In this document: positions 52,501-61,709 of the stretch, one piece after another | How the letters are laid out: each line of letters starts with the position of its first letter | Numbering within the stretch: the first letter of the stretch is position 1 | Source: Parus major | Lineage: Eukaryota > Chordata > Aves > Passeriformes > Paridae | Reading direction: 5' to 3' | Assembly: GCF_001522545.3 (NCBI RefSeq) | Contig: NC_031799.1 | Location: 45,467,326-45,531,325, forward strand | DNA: 64,000 nt | Made by a program: the position numbers and the translations under genes | Notes under the pieces: generated by a model | Databases searched by the model: none | The model's input: the letters and a program-made list of their open reading frames with translations, nothing else | What the model was told of the DNA's origin: nothing

Positions 52501-54489
52501 AGAGAATGCAGTCTTTAAAGATTGCTTCAGATTTTAAACACAGTGTTGAAGAAATCTGTTTTGGCTACAGATTAACCAATCCACTGGGTTCTTGGATGAA
52601 AATAGGATACTATTACTGTTAAACTACACTGATACAGGCATTGAATAGTAGAACCGAATTAAAAGAAGAAACATAAGTTACAGAAAAGAATGTTCTTCCT
52701 TTTTCTTGTCAGTATTGATATTAGTCAAATTTGGAATATGGTGATTGTTAATGCAGTGTGACTTGATGAATTTAAAAAGTTGCATTCTCTGCATAACCAA
52801 TTGCTTGTTTTATGGCACAGTATTTGTCCACTGTTAATGACAGTAATTAATAATGTGAAGTTATCACTGTTAAATTTGCTTTGTCTTTGAAACTGCTACC
52901 TTGGTAATTCAGACCAACTCTGTCATGATTCAAGGCATATCAGTCAGCTTTTCCTGATATCCCCATTGGCTATTCGGGGCATGAAACTGGCATAGCCATT
53001 TCAGTGGCAGCTGTTGCTATGGGTGCTAAAGTACTGGAGCGCCATGTGACTCTGGACAAAACATGGAAAGGAAGTGACCACCAAGCATCTCTGGAGCCAA
53101 ATGAGCTGGCAGAGTTAGTGAAAGCCATCCGTACTGTGGAAAAAGCAATGGGTTCTCCAATCAAACAACTCTTGCCCTGTGAAATGGCTTGCAATGAAAA
53201 GGTAACTTTTGATTTTTTGGTTTGTGTAAACCTGCAGCTAATGTGGACCTAAAGCTAATAACTCAATATTCAGAGAAATAGCTTGTAAATTGTTTATTGC
53301 AGTAGTATTTCTGCCTCTACATTTAAAAAATTTCACACTGCACAGTGTTGGCTGTTTTGATTATAATAGAGTTCTGTGTTTATCATCCAGTGGTTAACTG
53401 AGTTGAGTAGCAGCATGCAATCATTTAGGTTGGAAAAGACCCATGAGGTCATTCAGTCCAACCTAACACTGCCAAGTCCAACCACTAATGTGTGTTCCTA
53501 AGTGCCATATCTACATGTTTTAAATAACTCTGAGGATCATAATTCAACCACTTCCATGTTCTAGACAGTCTGAGTGCTTAATAAGCCTCTTAGAGAAGAA
53601 ATTTTTCCTAATGTCCAGTCTAACCCTCCCCTGGCACAACTTGAGGCCATTTCCTCTTGTCAGTTACTGCCTGGGAGAAGAAACCAACCCCCACTTGACT
53701 ACAGCCTCCTTTCATGGAGTTGTAGAGTGATAAGGTCCCCTCTGAGTCTCCTTTTCTCCAGCCTAAACAACCCCAGTTCCCTCAGCTGCTCTTCATAGGA
53801 CTTGCTCCAGACCCTTCACCAGCTTCATGACCCTTCTCTGGATTCACTGCAGCACTTCAATATCCTTCTTGTAGTCAGGGGCTCAGAAATGGACAGGACT
53901 TGAGGTGTGGCCTCACCAGTACCAGTTACTTGGCAATAGTAATAGGAATAATATCTCCATGATTGTATATGAGCTGCTTTTACACTAAGGTAAAATACCA
54001 GTCATTCTAATCAGATTCCCTCCACTGTGATTTTGAAGAATCACAAACAGTGAGCCACTGTCCAGTTTCAGAAAACATCTGCATGTTCCTGGCAGCCTGG
54101 TTACAGTGAAAGTAACCATGCTAAATTAATCATCATTTGGAATAAGTAATGGAGAAGGCAGTTCTACACAACCTGTTCTCAAATAACTGCAGAATATTTT
54201 TTATCCTTTTTTTTGTTATGCTAAGCTAGCAATGAATTTAACTTAAACATTGGTTGTTTTATTTTCTCCTCCCCTGTAGCTGGGAAAGTCAGTCGTGGCA
54301 AAAGTGGCAATTCCTGAAGGTTCAATATTGACACTTGACATGCTGACGGTGAAGGTGGGAGAACCAAAGGGATTTCCCCCAGAATCCATCTTTGATCTGG
54401 TGGGACAGAAGGTTAAAAAAAATATTGAAGAAGATGAAACCATCACTGAGCAAGTAGTGGAAAATCATGTGAAAAAAGTGAAGTGCTAA
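46409..54489 (+). CDS. NANS: NANS, N-acetylneuraminate-9-phosphate synthase (complete, six exons)
   Basis: Cytosolic enzyme condensing ManNAc-6-phosphate with phosphoenolpyruvate to Neu5Ac-9-phosphate, two steps after GNE. Exons 46409-46540, 47998-48213, 51363-51462, 51726-51880, 52935-53201 and 54280-54489 total 1080 nt, i.e. 359 residues plus stop, exactly the human length. The NeuB-type TIM barrel occupies about residues 1-285 (FIIAEIGQNHQGD, GIFFTASGMDE, FFKVGSGDTNN, FCFLQCTSAYPL, GYSGHETG, ERHVTLDKTWKGSDH, the last two containing His residues placed like the NeuB metal ligands). The SAF/antifreeze-like domain is about 290-353 (KSVVAKVAIPEGSIL...). The start is in GCCATGG, an ideal Kozak context. 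It is tail-to-tail with TRIM14. Confidence 0.98.
46655..47085 (+). mobile_element. CR1 3'-tail fragment in NANS intron 1
   Basis: gtgcgaggagcggctgaggg, ttgttcagcctgcagaaaaa and gaatggactgcccagggagg are well-preserved CR1 consensus. One frame stays open for 129 codons (46673-47062), which reflects the youth of the insert, not a gene. Confidence 0.9.
47243..47372 (+). repeat. 48-bp direct repeat pair, AT-rich, 82-bp period
   Basis: agatccgaagttatatctat ... ctataaatg occurs at 47243-47290 and again at 47325-47372, apparently identical. Both and the spacer are rich in tatatatc steps able to fold back. Confidence 0.9.
47525..47625 (+). mobile_element. Short CR1 tail in NANS intron 1
   Basis: ggatggttggactgaatgat ... 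agccttgatggttctatg is a typical CR1 3' end. Confidence 0.7.
47998..48213 (+). CDS. NANS: NANS exon 2
   Basis: The acceptor is cttgttttgcag and the donor is GTATGT. Seventy-two codons run from DCGADCAKFQKSELEYKFNK to FFTASGMDE. Open sequence before 47998 in the same frame is intronic. Confidence 0.96.
48214..51362. other. NANS intron 2, nothing recognised
   Basis: Three kilobases of AT-rich intronic sequence without supported features. Confidence 0.6.
51363..51462 (+). CDS. NANS: NANS exon 3
   Basis: The acceptor is ccttgtag and the donor is GTAAGC. It encodes MAVEFLHELDVPFFKVGSGD to EKTAKK plus one base of Gly. Confidence 0.96.
51726..51880 (+). CDS. NANS: NANS exon 4
   Basis: The acceptor is caatggctag and the donor is GTCAGT (non-canonical +3). 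It encodes RPMVISSGMQSMNTMHQVYQ to PEDVNLRVIS. A few in-frame codons read past the donor before a stop. Confidence 0.95.
52935..53201 (+). CDS. NANS: NANS exon 5
   Basis: The acceptor is tgattcaag and the donor is GTAACT. It encodes AYQSAFPDIPIGYSGHETG, ERHVTLDKTWKGSDH and CEMACNEK. I chose this AG because it preserves the conserved Tyr-Gln and the family length of 359; two AGs lie 8 and 12 bp downstream. Confidence 0.93.
53418..53940 (-). mobile_element. CR1 3'-tail fragment in NANS intron 5
   Basis: Plus strand reads ggttggaaaagacccatgag, tccaacctaacactgccaag and ctccagcctaaacaacccca, the reverse of a CR1 3' region. Confidence 0.9.
54280..54489 (+). CDS. NANS: NANS last exon (SAF domain)
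   Basis: The acceptor is tcctcccctgtag. It encodes LGKSVVAKVAIPEGSILTLD, MLTVKVGEPKG and the C-terminus NHVKKVKC-stop. This is the antifreeze-like SAF domain that shapes the active site of the partner subunit in the NeuB dimer. Confidence 0.96.
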   Translation: MGKSVVAKVAIPEGSILTLDMLTVKVGEPKGFPPESIFDLVGQKVKKNIEEDETITEQVVENHVKKVKC

Positions 54490-55867
54490 ACCAAAGCAGT
54501 CCATTTCATATTTCTCAATGCACTACTACACAGTGTGTTTGAGAATAGCAGCATGGTAGATTAGAAGAAAGGGGTATAATTATGAGGGTGCAAACAAGTT
54601 AGAATTTTCAGGTTCTTATTAGCAGGAAGTTTCAGAAGCAAGGGGATATAAATTATGAAGATTTTATTAGAAACTGTATAGCATCATGCCTAGGAAATGC
54701 CATGATCCTCTCTTCTCCATTCCACTTAGCCTAGATTAATTTGGAGTATTGCCAAATATAAGGTCACAGTCTGCTGCTTTCCAGCTGTCCTCTTCTGTTA
54801 AGAATACAGTAAATTGTGAGAATTTTGTCTACACTTTCAATTGTTCTAGCCATGTATCTTTTGATATTCCTCTCTTTTCTGCCATTTGCCTCACCCCTGT
54901 GATAGCAGGACTCTGGTTGAACACAGATAAGTGGAAGTTTACATACACTGAACAGAAAACTACAAATGCAACCTGGATGGATTTTTTTTTTAAGATGAAA
55001 GTCTTAAAAGTGTCATGATAAAGCAGTGGGTTGTGGGAATCTGTATTCTGTGGGGAAATGGGCTTCTTGAGAAAGCTAGGTTCTCAAGAGATAGTACCAG
55101 GAACGGAAGCATATGGAATATTTAGAAAGGTTCCATTTAAGGGGCAAGAGAGCCTTTTATAAACTGAAAGGCACAAAAGGCAAGCCAGAGAGATGGAGCA
55201 GGGAAGAAAAGTAGATGTGAGATGAATCAGTAGAAATAAGCTTAACCTGTGCTTGTGAAAAGTATCTATTGCTAGTTGACTGAAGTCTGGAATGTTAAGT
55301 CTATTCTGCAGAGCATTTGGATGCCTCTGTTTGAACCTGAGTGGCAAGTTCTCAGGTAGGAAGCCAAATGCTGGTGAAGCTTGAGCTGCTTTTTTTTTTC
55401 TGTACTAACCAGCAAATCCTCTACATTGGGGTTTTTCTCTCAACACTGGCATGTGAGATGGCTGAGGCTGACTGCCTGACTACACCACACCATTATGCTT
55501 CAGCATGATGGTTGGTACACCTTTTGTGTGCTCTGCTCTTGCTTCCCAGCTTCTCACTTTTCAAGTGAGAGATGCAATCCCACTCCTATTGGCTGCTGCT
55601 TTTCCCTTTGACCAGAAGGTAGCCATATAACAGCAGCTGCAAACCAGCCATTCTTCAGTTACATTGCTTAGCACAGCACTGCTTTGCAATAATTCATCTG
55701 CTTTTTTTTATGTGATGGAATCATTTACTAGTGATGGTTACTTGGAACTTGCTACTTTTAGGTCATGAGTTGGTGAAGTGTCTTGAATGTGGTGGTGAGT
55801 GGTTTTGTTTAAACCTGTTTAAACATAAATTGTTTACTTCAAAAATGTTTACCCTTGTGCAATTTTG

Positions 55868-55947
55868 AGGAAACTGTATTCATATCTTTAAATGGGGAAA
55901 CAGGGGTAGGAAACTGTATTCAGATATTTAAATAGGGAAACAGAGAT
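55868..55947 (+). repeat. Tandem duplication, 40-bp unit x2
   Basis: aggaaactgtattcatatct / aggaaactgtattcagatat, each followed by ttaaatNgggaaacag. Confidence 0.85.
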
Positions 55948-56876
55948 TGAGTCATATATATACTTAACCATATGTGAGCTGTGACTGATGCAGTATATTT
56001 GCCTTACATTAAAAAACTACTCAATTGTTAAAAGATGTTTGTTTGTTTTTTTTTAATTTCAAATTTGAAAAATAAATTTATCTTACAAAACAATCTCTTG
56101 TTTATGCATTTCAGCCTATGGTCAGACCTTGCCATTGCCAGCACTGGTGATGCAGGGCCTTTAGTATTTGAACACTGCAAGATTACCCAACCAGTTTCAA
56201 GTAGCAGTGGTTTTTCACTCTTAACTGGGCTGGTCCTGGAGACTGCTGTAAGCAAAGACTCCAGAAATTCCCAGGATTTTAATTAATGTATTGGTGGGGG
56301 GAGAAATATTCATATACAGAAACTTGCAAGCTGTGTCTCCTGGTTTTATGCGGATGTTCCAAATTGGACACAAGGATAAACAGGCCACAAATGCACCTCT
56401 AGCCTGGTGATTTTATTCCACCTGCGAGCCTTGCAGACATTTCATCCTCTGTTAGGAGCTCTCATCCTCTGTACACAGGTTTTTCTCATGCTTCCACTCA
56501 GTGGGAAGAACAGGGTCACCCAGAAGTCAATTCAGAGTTTCTGTCATATATAAGACCAGCTACTGACTATTAAATGTGGCCACAGAAGCTCTAGCTTCAG
56601 AAGAGACTTTTCCAAGAGTCTTTGATCTTTCCAAGATGACACTGAAATATGAGCTAATGCACTTAATGCATTTATTATCCAAATTTGGTCTTGTGAATGA
56701 TAACAATATGCAGTATATAATCTCAAAGCTTGAACCAAACTAAACCTCCTGCCATACACAACTGCAGTCTCTCCAGGCCAATGAGGAGAATAAGTTAATT
56801 TAAAAAAATTTCAAAAAGTCAATATCCAGATTCCAGTCTAAGTTATGTTTCTTTCTACCTGACTTCTTCCATTTTG

Positions 56877-57150
56877 CAAGTCAAAAAATACTACATACAG
56901 CACTTCAGGTGGTACAGCAACACCATTTATAAGGCAAATCGTCTTCCCCCATTGAAAAATACATACACATTAAAAAATACAGTTGTTTTTCTTGAACTTA
57001 CTGTTACAAGTTGGAAAAAGTACAGTAATAGTACGTACAGTACTTTGAGTGGCACATCAACATCATTTATAAAAGTCAGATCACCTTCCCTCATTGGAAA
57101 AAAAGAAAAAAAACACATTAAAAATCACAGGTGGTTTTCCTGAACTTACA
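56877..57150 (+). repeat. Diverged ~140-bp tandem duplication beside TRIM14 3' end
   Basis: tacatacagcacttcaggtg (56892) and tacgtacagtactttgagtg (57032) begin the parallel parts. Both go on with catttataa, a ccttccc/tcttccc cattg(g)aaaaa stretch, cacattaaaaa and a ttttcctgaactta end. It has indels and many substitutions, so is fairly old. Confidence 0.8.
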
Positions 57151-57269
57151 TTATCTTCTTAAAGCATCAAAATTACAACTTCAATACAACAGAGAAAAAT
57201 TCATGTAGATAATTGCTGAAGTGGCACTAACAGAAAAAGCATGAAATAGGCTTTATTTCACATTGTTTC

Positions 57270-57805
57270 TTACGTTAGTTTGCATGTTCTAATGGATCCT
57301 TCCCAGAGTCTCAGGGCTGGATAAACTGGTTCTGTGAACTTGCAGTGGAAGGTGTGCAAATGAGCCATGCCATCACTAACATTGTAGAATGAAAGAATTC
57401 CTGCTTCATAATTTAGAAAAATGCCAATGCAATCAGGATCATCTTGTATCAGGATGGGGATTCTCTCTCCCTTGTGAAATGCCCAGTACTCAATATCAAA
57501 CTTCTTAAGGCACCAAGATGCTCTATTCCAGCCCAGTCGACAGGCTTCAGAGTCTCCTTTCCTGCCAATGGTAGGGTAGGCTGCGCCAATCCACCATCCT
57601 GCTCCAGCATGAAGCAGGTCAACTTCCCAGTAATGGCTCCCAGAAAGGAATGCATCTCTGCTTAGCACTTGCCATAATTTATCAAATCTCTGGGGACTAC
57701 AGGGGTAAAATATTCTCCTCCAGCTACAGCTTACTTCAAGACGGTCGTCAGACAATTTCAGTCTTGGGTGAATGCTGTCATATTCCCAGGTTGGTGATCT
57801 TGCAT
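57270..57805 (-). CDS. TRIM14: TRIM14 last exon, PRY-SPRY (B30.2)
   Basis: The acceptor is tttaaccgcag. It encodes ARSPTWEYDSIHPRLKLSDD, then RFDKLWQVLSRD, SHYWEVDLLHAGAGWWIGAA and FTEPVYPALRLWEG, with stop TAA at 57272-57270. The phase from the preceding exon fixes the start at 57805; the Met at 57845 in the same open frame is intronic. Confidence 0.95.
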
Positions 57806-60800
57806 CTGCGGTTAAAGCCATAAACATACTTGCTACATTGCTCATGACCCTTGGAAGAAGTCCAAGTTACAAAATGCCTGCAAAGGAGCCCACAGTTGGC
57901 AGTGTCTTGGGACAGCCAGAAAGCCTGCAGTCCCAGGAACACAGGCTGGGGGAAAGGCATGCCAAGGGTATCACAGCAGGGCACCAGCACTGATGCCTCC
58001 ACACATCACTAATCAATGCTCTTAGACACATGGTCCTGTGCAGGCCCAGGAGTTGGACCCTAGTGATTTTTGTGGGTCCATTTCAGCTCAGGAGATGCTA
58101 GGACTCCAGTATAATCATACTTACGTTTTAAGAAAAGCAACCGATCAACAGGAGTCATGGTTTTCAGCACTGTCCCAGGCTCCTTCATTGCAGTGGGATT
58201 AAGGCTACTGAAAACATCTGGGCAAAGATGAAAAGGGACAGTCAGGGAGTCTGCCTGGTTTTAACTATCATTTTCCTACTTCATGGACAAACTGTGCTAC
58301 TTTTCCTTTTACTCACTCTGTATGCTTTCAGCATTACGCCCTTTGGATAGCATGGAGATGCTGGACTAGTGTTACCAAAGAAATATACAATTGAACACAA
58401 CACCAAGTAATCACCTGATTTCTTAAAAAGTAGCCCTTATCAGATGAAAATTATCAGGCAGCTGAAAATAGCTGCAGGTGCTTGCTGCAGGGCACCTCCA
58501 CTACGCTTCCCAGCAGTCCTGCACGCATCCTGCAGCAGCCTTTCAGATCAGGTCTGGCCATTGGCCCCAGCAACCGGTACTGTCTTTTCAGTGGCAATTT
58601 CCCAGTAAGGGATTAAAAGGCAGCTGGGTGAAATGTGATGGCCAGTGTTGCCTGCTCACTCAAAGAGCAGCAGGATTTTCCCACTTTAGCTTTGTTATTT
58701 AGCTTTGTGGCTCTGTGTCCCATCAAGAAAAACTTGCCTTAATCATGCCAAAGGTCATTTTAGGATGAAATAACAGCTCAAAGACAATGGGATTTCTAAA
58801 TAGAACACGTTAGCTCAGCTTTACAGTACCAAAAATCATCTTTTTTTTTTTTTTTTTCAGGCTGAGGTAGATCACCAAGGGCATCATTAGAAAAAGCTTT
58901 CAAATTTTAGAGGTAGCCCAATGCCAGAGCACTTATACCAAATTGTAAGTAACTGAGAGAATACATACATTCTGTATGTGTGATGGACTACATTAAATTT
59001 CATCGAAATACCTGAGAGAACTGGGAGGGGGGGAAGGGGAAAGCAGCAGGCAAACCAAAGATCATTTTCAGAGGTGGAAGAGAAACGTTCCTAAAACACC
59101 ACTGCTATAGCAGCATTACACCCATGCTGCCCGAAAACAGTATCCATGCCTGAAACACTGTTGTTTCTCCAGATAATTTGGTTAAAAGTCCTGTTCTTGC
59201 TTTAGAAGTACATTTTATTTGCAAAGAGAACAGAAGAAAGCAAAATTCAGAGCACTCTCCCAGGTACCTTCTTTAAGCCGGGCTTCCAATGGTTTCTGTA
59301 GAATGGACTGAAGAACTCCGATGAAGTGTTTATAATGATTAAGTAAGTGCTCAAACAAGAGAGGTACTGGATGCCACTCTTCCAACAAGTGCCTGGATTC
59401 CTTCATTTCCTTCTCAATTTCTGTGTACTTCTGAGGGCAGAAAGCCAAATGCTACAATTAGCAGAGACTGACATGAATGGACTCTTCCCTCCCACAAGAG
59501 GACCACAGAGCAAGGACAGCTCTGTCACCAGGTAAACCTATGGGCCATAACAGGCAAGCTTTGCTGAGCTCAGCCTGCCTTTTAGCTCATTAGCCTGCCC
59601 ATTACCTTCTCCTGCCAGCCCTGTGGCCAACCCTGACATGGAGAATCCAACAGCCATGGCTAAAAGAGATCCCTCCAGGATGGAAATGAGTTTAGCCTGG
59701 CCAGGACCCTCTGTGTGAAATATCATCAATGACAAAATCAAACCATTAAGTTTTAAAAGCAATTTTTTAGAATAAAATCCAGCCTCCCCACAAGAAAATC
59801 TCCACAGAATCACAAAGAGCAGCTCCTGTGTGGAGGTGTGTTGCTAGCACACACAGCAGAATGCCAGGGCCATAACACAGCAGTGGAAACCCAAGTCTGA
59901 CACATTGCAAGGATGCAAAAATACACCAGAGGCACCATCCTGTGGCATCTTTTGACTTGTGTCAGGGCATAAGCACATGGCAACACACTCTTCCCAAGGA
60001 AAGTGGAGATCATTAGGAGAGAAAAACTGATGTTTATCTGTAGGCAAAAAGAAAATCGTTGCCCCCTCCAGTGAAGTGATGGCTATTGCTTATGATGATT
60101 AGGATTTCTTGCAATTAAGGAAATCACACATTTTAACTTCCCTCACGAGGTTTCCTGAGGGCTGCCTTTTCTCAGGTCTTCATATTACACTGGACAAGGA
60201 AAGACGTGATACAACAGATATTTTAATCTACATCAAGATTAAGACACATGTATAAAAGATGTCTTTTCCATCTATACTTAAAATTAACATGAATTTCATA
60301 CAGACCTGAAATCAATGCCATAGCAGGAACACCTAATAGCTCAAAAATCAGCAACCAAACCTATTCACCGAAACACCAACACAAAGCAAATTACAAAGCA
60401 GTAAGAAAGATGCTGTTTACATACAGAAGGATCTACAGAACATATCACTAGAGAAATTTGTCAAGGACTGTCAGGGTAAGAGGTAGAAGGACACCATAAA
60501 ATACCACCTCCAGCAAATGAATAGGATCACTGTCCTGCTGTATTTGTTTGATTCGATGTGTGAAGGTCTCTAGGGTTGCAAGCTGTTGTTCACAGGACCT
60601 CAAATGCTGATCATGTGCTCCCAGGCCTTGCTGAGTCTTTTCATCAATGAAGTTTTTTGCCAGACTCTCTTCTTCCCGAAGAAGTAACTGAAGCTCAGTA
60701 ATTTTTTCTGACAGCTGCCATTTGATGATATCAGCATGTGCCTATGGATAAGCAGAACAACATCTCTCCCCTGCTCAACAGACCATAAACACTTCAGATA

Positions 60801-61709
60801 TTTCTCTTTCAATACTATGTTTTGGTTGAATTTTACTGTTTTTCTCCATCTCTTGAGAAACATATCTCTACTGCTTAAGGCAAGGCGGGCATTATCTACC
60901 TGCTGATGTCTGGATGGAAAAGATGGAGGGAAGATTCCAAGATGCCTATTTATGTAGAAAAATCTGTTTTCAGCTGGAATTAACAGAGTACCAATTGCAA
61001 GAAGAAGCAGTTGTCCTTCAGTAGCAAGACTTCGGCTGCTTTTGAAGCAAGCTAGAGACAAGTAGCTGGTAGGAAGAGAAAACCACAAAAATGAAGTGGC
61101 ATCCGACCACTAAGTCTCTAAAGCCCCCTCAAGCTCTTACTGACATTTCTGTAACAGAACTGCTTAGAGATGCTCCTTAGAGCAGAAGCCATTTCATGCT
61201 CTATAAATGAGGTGCAGTTTAGCATACATTCCCATTCTTAAGACAGAATCAACCGAACCTTTCTTGTGTTTACTCAACTCTGAATCCAGGAAATTCAATA
61301 TTGCTGTTCAGTCCAGTGCAAAATATGTAAGTGAAGGTAGAATAACATAGGCAGCTGGGGCTACCTACTATTCCTCTGCATAAAAATTTCACCCTTGGTC
61401 TTCCAGAGATGTTCATCTGACCAAGGAATGAGGACCAGGTCTTTGGAAACTCTCCCTCTTCCCTCTCTTTGATAGTATGATACATTGTGATGGATATACT
61501 CTTCTGAGAAGCAGTAAGTGGCTGGGTCTCTGAACAGCTACAGAGAAAACAAAATCCCTTGGAATTTTCCCTTGGTAAATGACAATCCAGTGGAGAATGA
61601 AACCACACTTTACCTTCGCATCATTTATGGCCTGCTGTATTCTCCTTCTGTTACCAGCTTCTTGCTCTTTTCTCTCTTCTAGATTCTTCAAGCACAATGC
61701 CATGCTTTC
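57270..61709 (-). CDS. TRIM14: TRIM14 (five 3' coding exons; B-box exon outside window)
   Basis: RING-less TRIM protein; in mammals a mitochondrial adaptor in MAVS and cGAS innate antiviral signalling. Exons on the minus strand: 61709-61614 (96 nt), 60741-60508 (234 nt), 59430-59268 (163 nt), 58217-58125 (93 nt) and 57805-57270 (536 nt). They total 373 residues plus stop, matching human TRIM14 (442) minus its B-box exon. The 96- and 234-nt exons are the classic TRIM coiled-coil exons. The last exon is PRY-SPRY with HYWEVD, FLNYEAGILSFYNV and PVYPALRLWEG. The 5' exon with the B-box zinc finger is not recognisable up to 64000 and there is no CpG island there, so it is probably right of the window. 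It is convergent with NANS. Confidence 0.95.
58125..58217 (-). CDS. TRIM14: TRIM14 short exon (93 nt)
   Basis: The acceptor is atctttgcccag and the donor is GTAAGT. It encodes VFSSLNPTAMKEPGTVLKTM to LLFLK plus one base. It aligns with human KPGTLLKTSPSPERSLLLK. Confidence 0.92.
59268..59430 (-). CDS. TRIM14: TRIM14 linker exon (163 nt)
   Basis: The acceptor is tctgccctcag and the donor is GTACCT. It encodes KYTEIEKEMKESRHLLEEWH to LEARLKE plus one base. It aligns with the human segment ending LDIRLKE. Confidence 0.92.
60508..60741 (-). CDS. TRIM14: TRIM14 coiled-coil exon (234 nt)
   Basis: The acceptor is ggcatag region (tccatag) and the donor is GTGGTA. Seventy-eight codons contain LSEKITELQLLLREEESLAK, parallel to human [20 protein letters not shown]. 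The length of 234 nt is the hallmark of TRIM coiled-coil exons. The ORF track of the other frames does not show it. Confidence 0.93.
61614..61709 (-). CDS. TRIM14: TRIM14 coiled-coil exon (96 nt)
   Basis: The acceptor is gttgtatag and the donor is GTAAAG. Thirty-two codons run from ESMALCLKNLEERKEQEAGN to AINDAK. The length of 96 nt is typical of the TRIM post-B-box exon. Confidence 0.92.

Larger units (their letters stand above)
54490..57250. other. NANS and TRIM14 3' UTRs and short intergenic
   Basis: NANS has no strong nearby AATAAA (candidates: ATTAAA near 56007, AATAAA 56071). On the minus strand AATAAA lies at 57257-57252, only 13 nt past the TRIM14 stop, with others further on. The UTR borders cannot be set. 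Confidence 0.45.

Noticed and set aside
57806..57845. Met at 57845 as start of a separate SPRY protein
   Set aside because: The preceding TRIM14 exon ends with one extra base, which only joins in frame at the acceptor before 57805. This restores the human-like K-(Y/H)-A-R-(T/S)-P-T junction.
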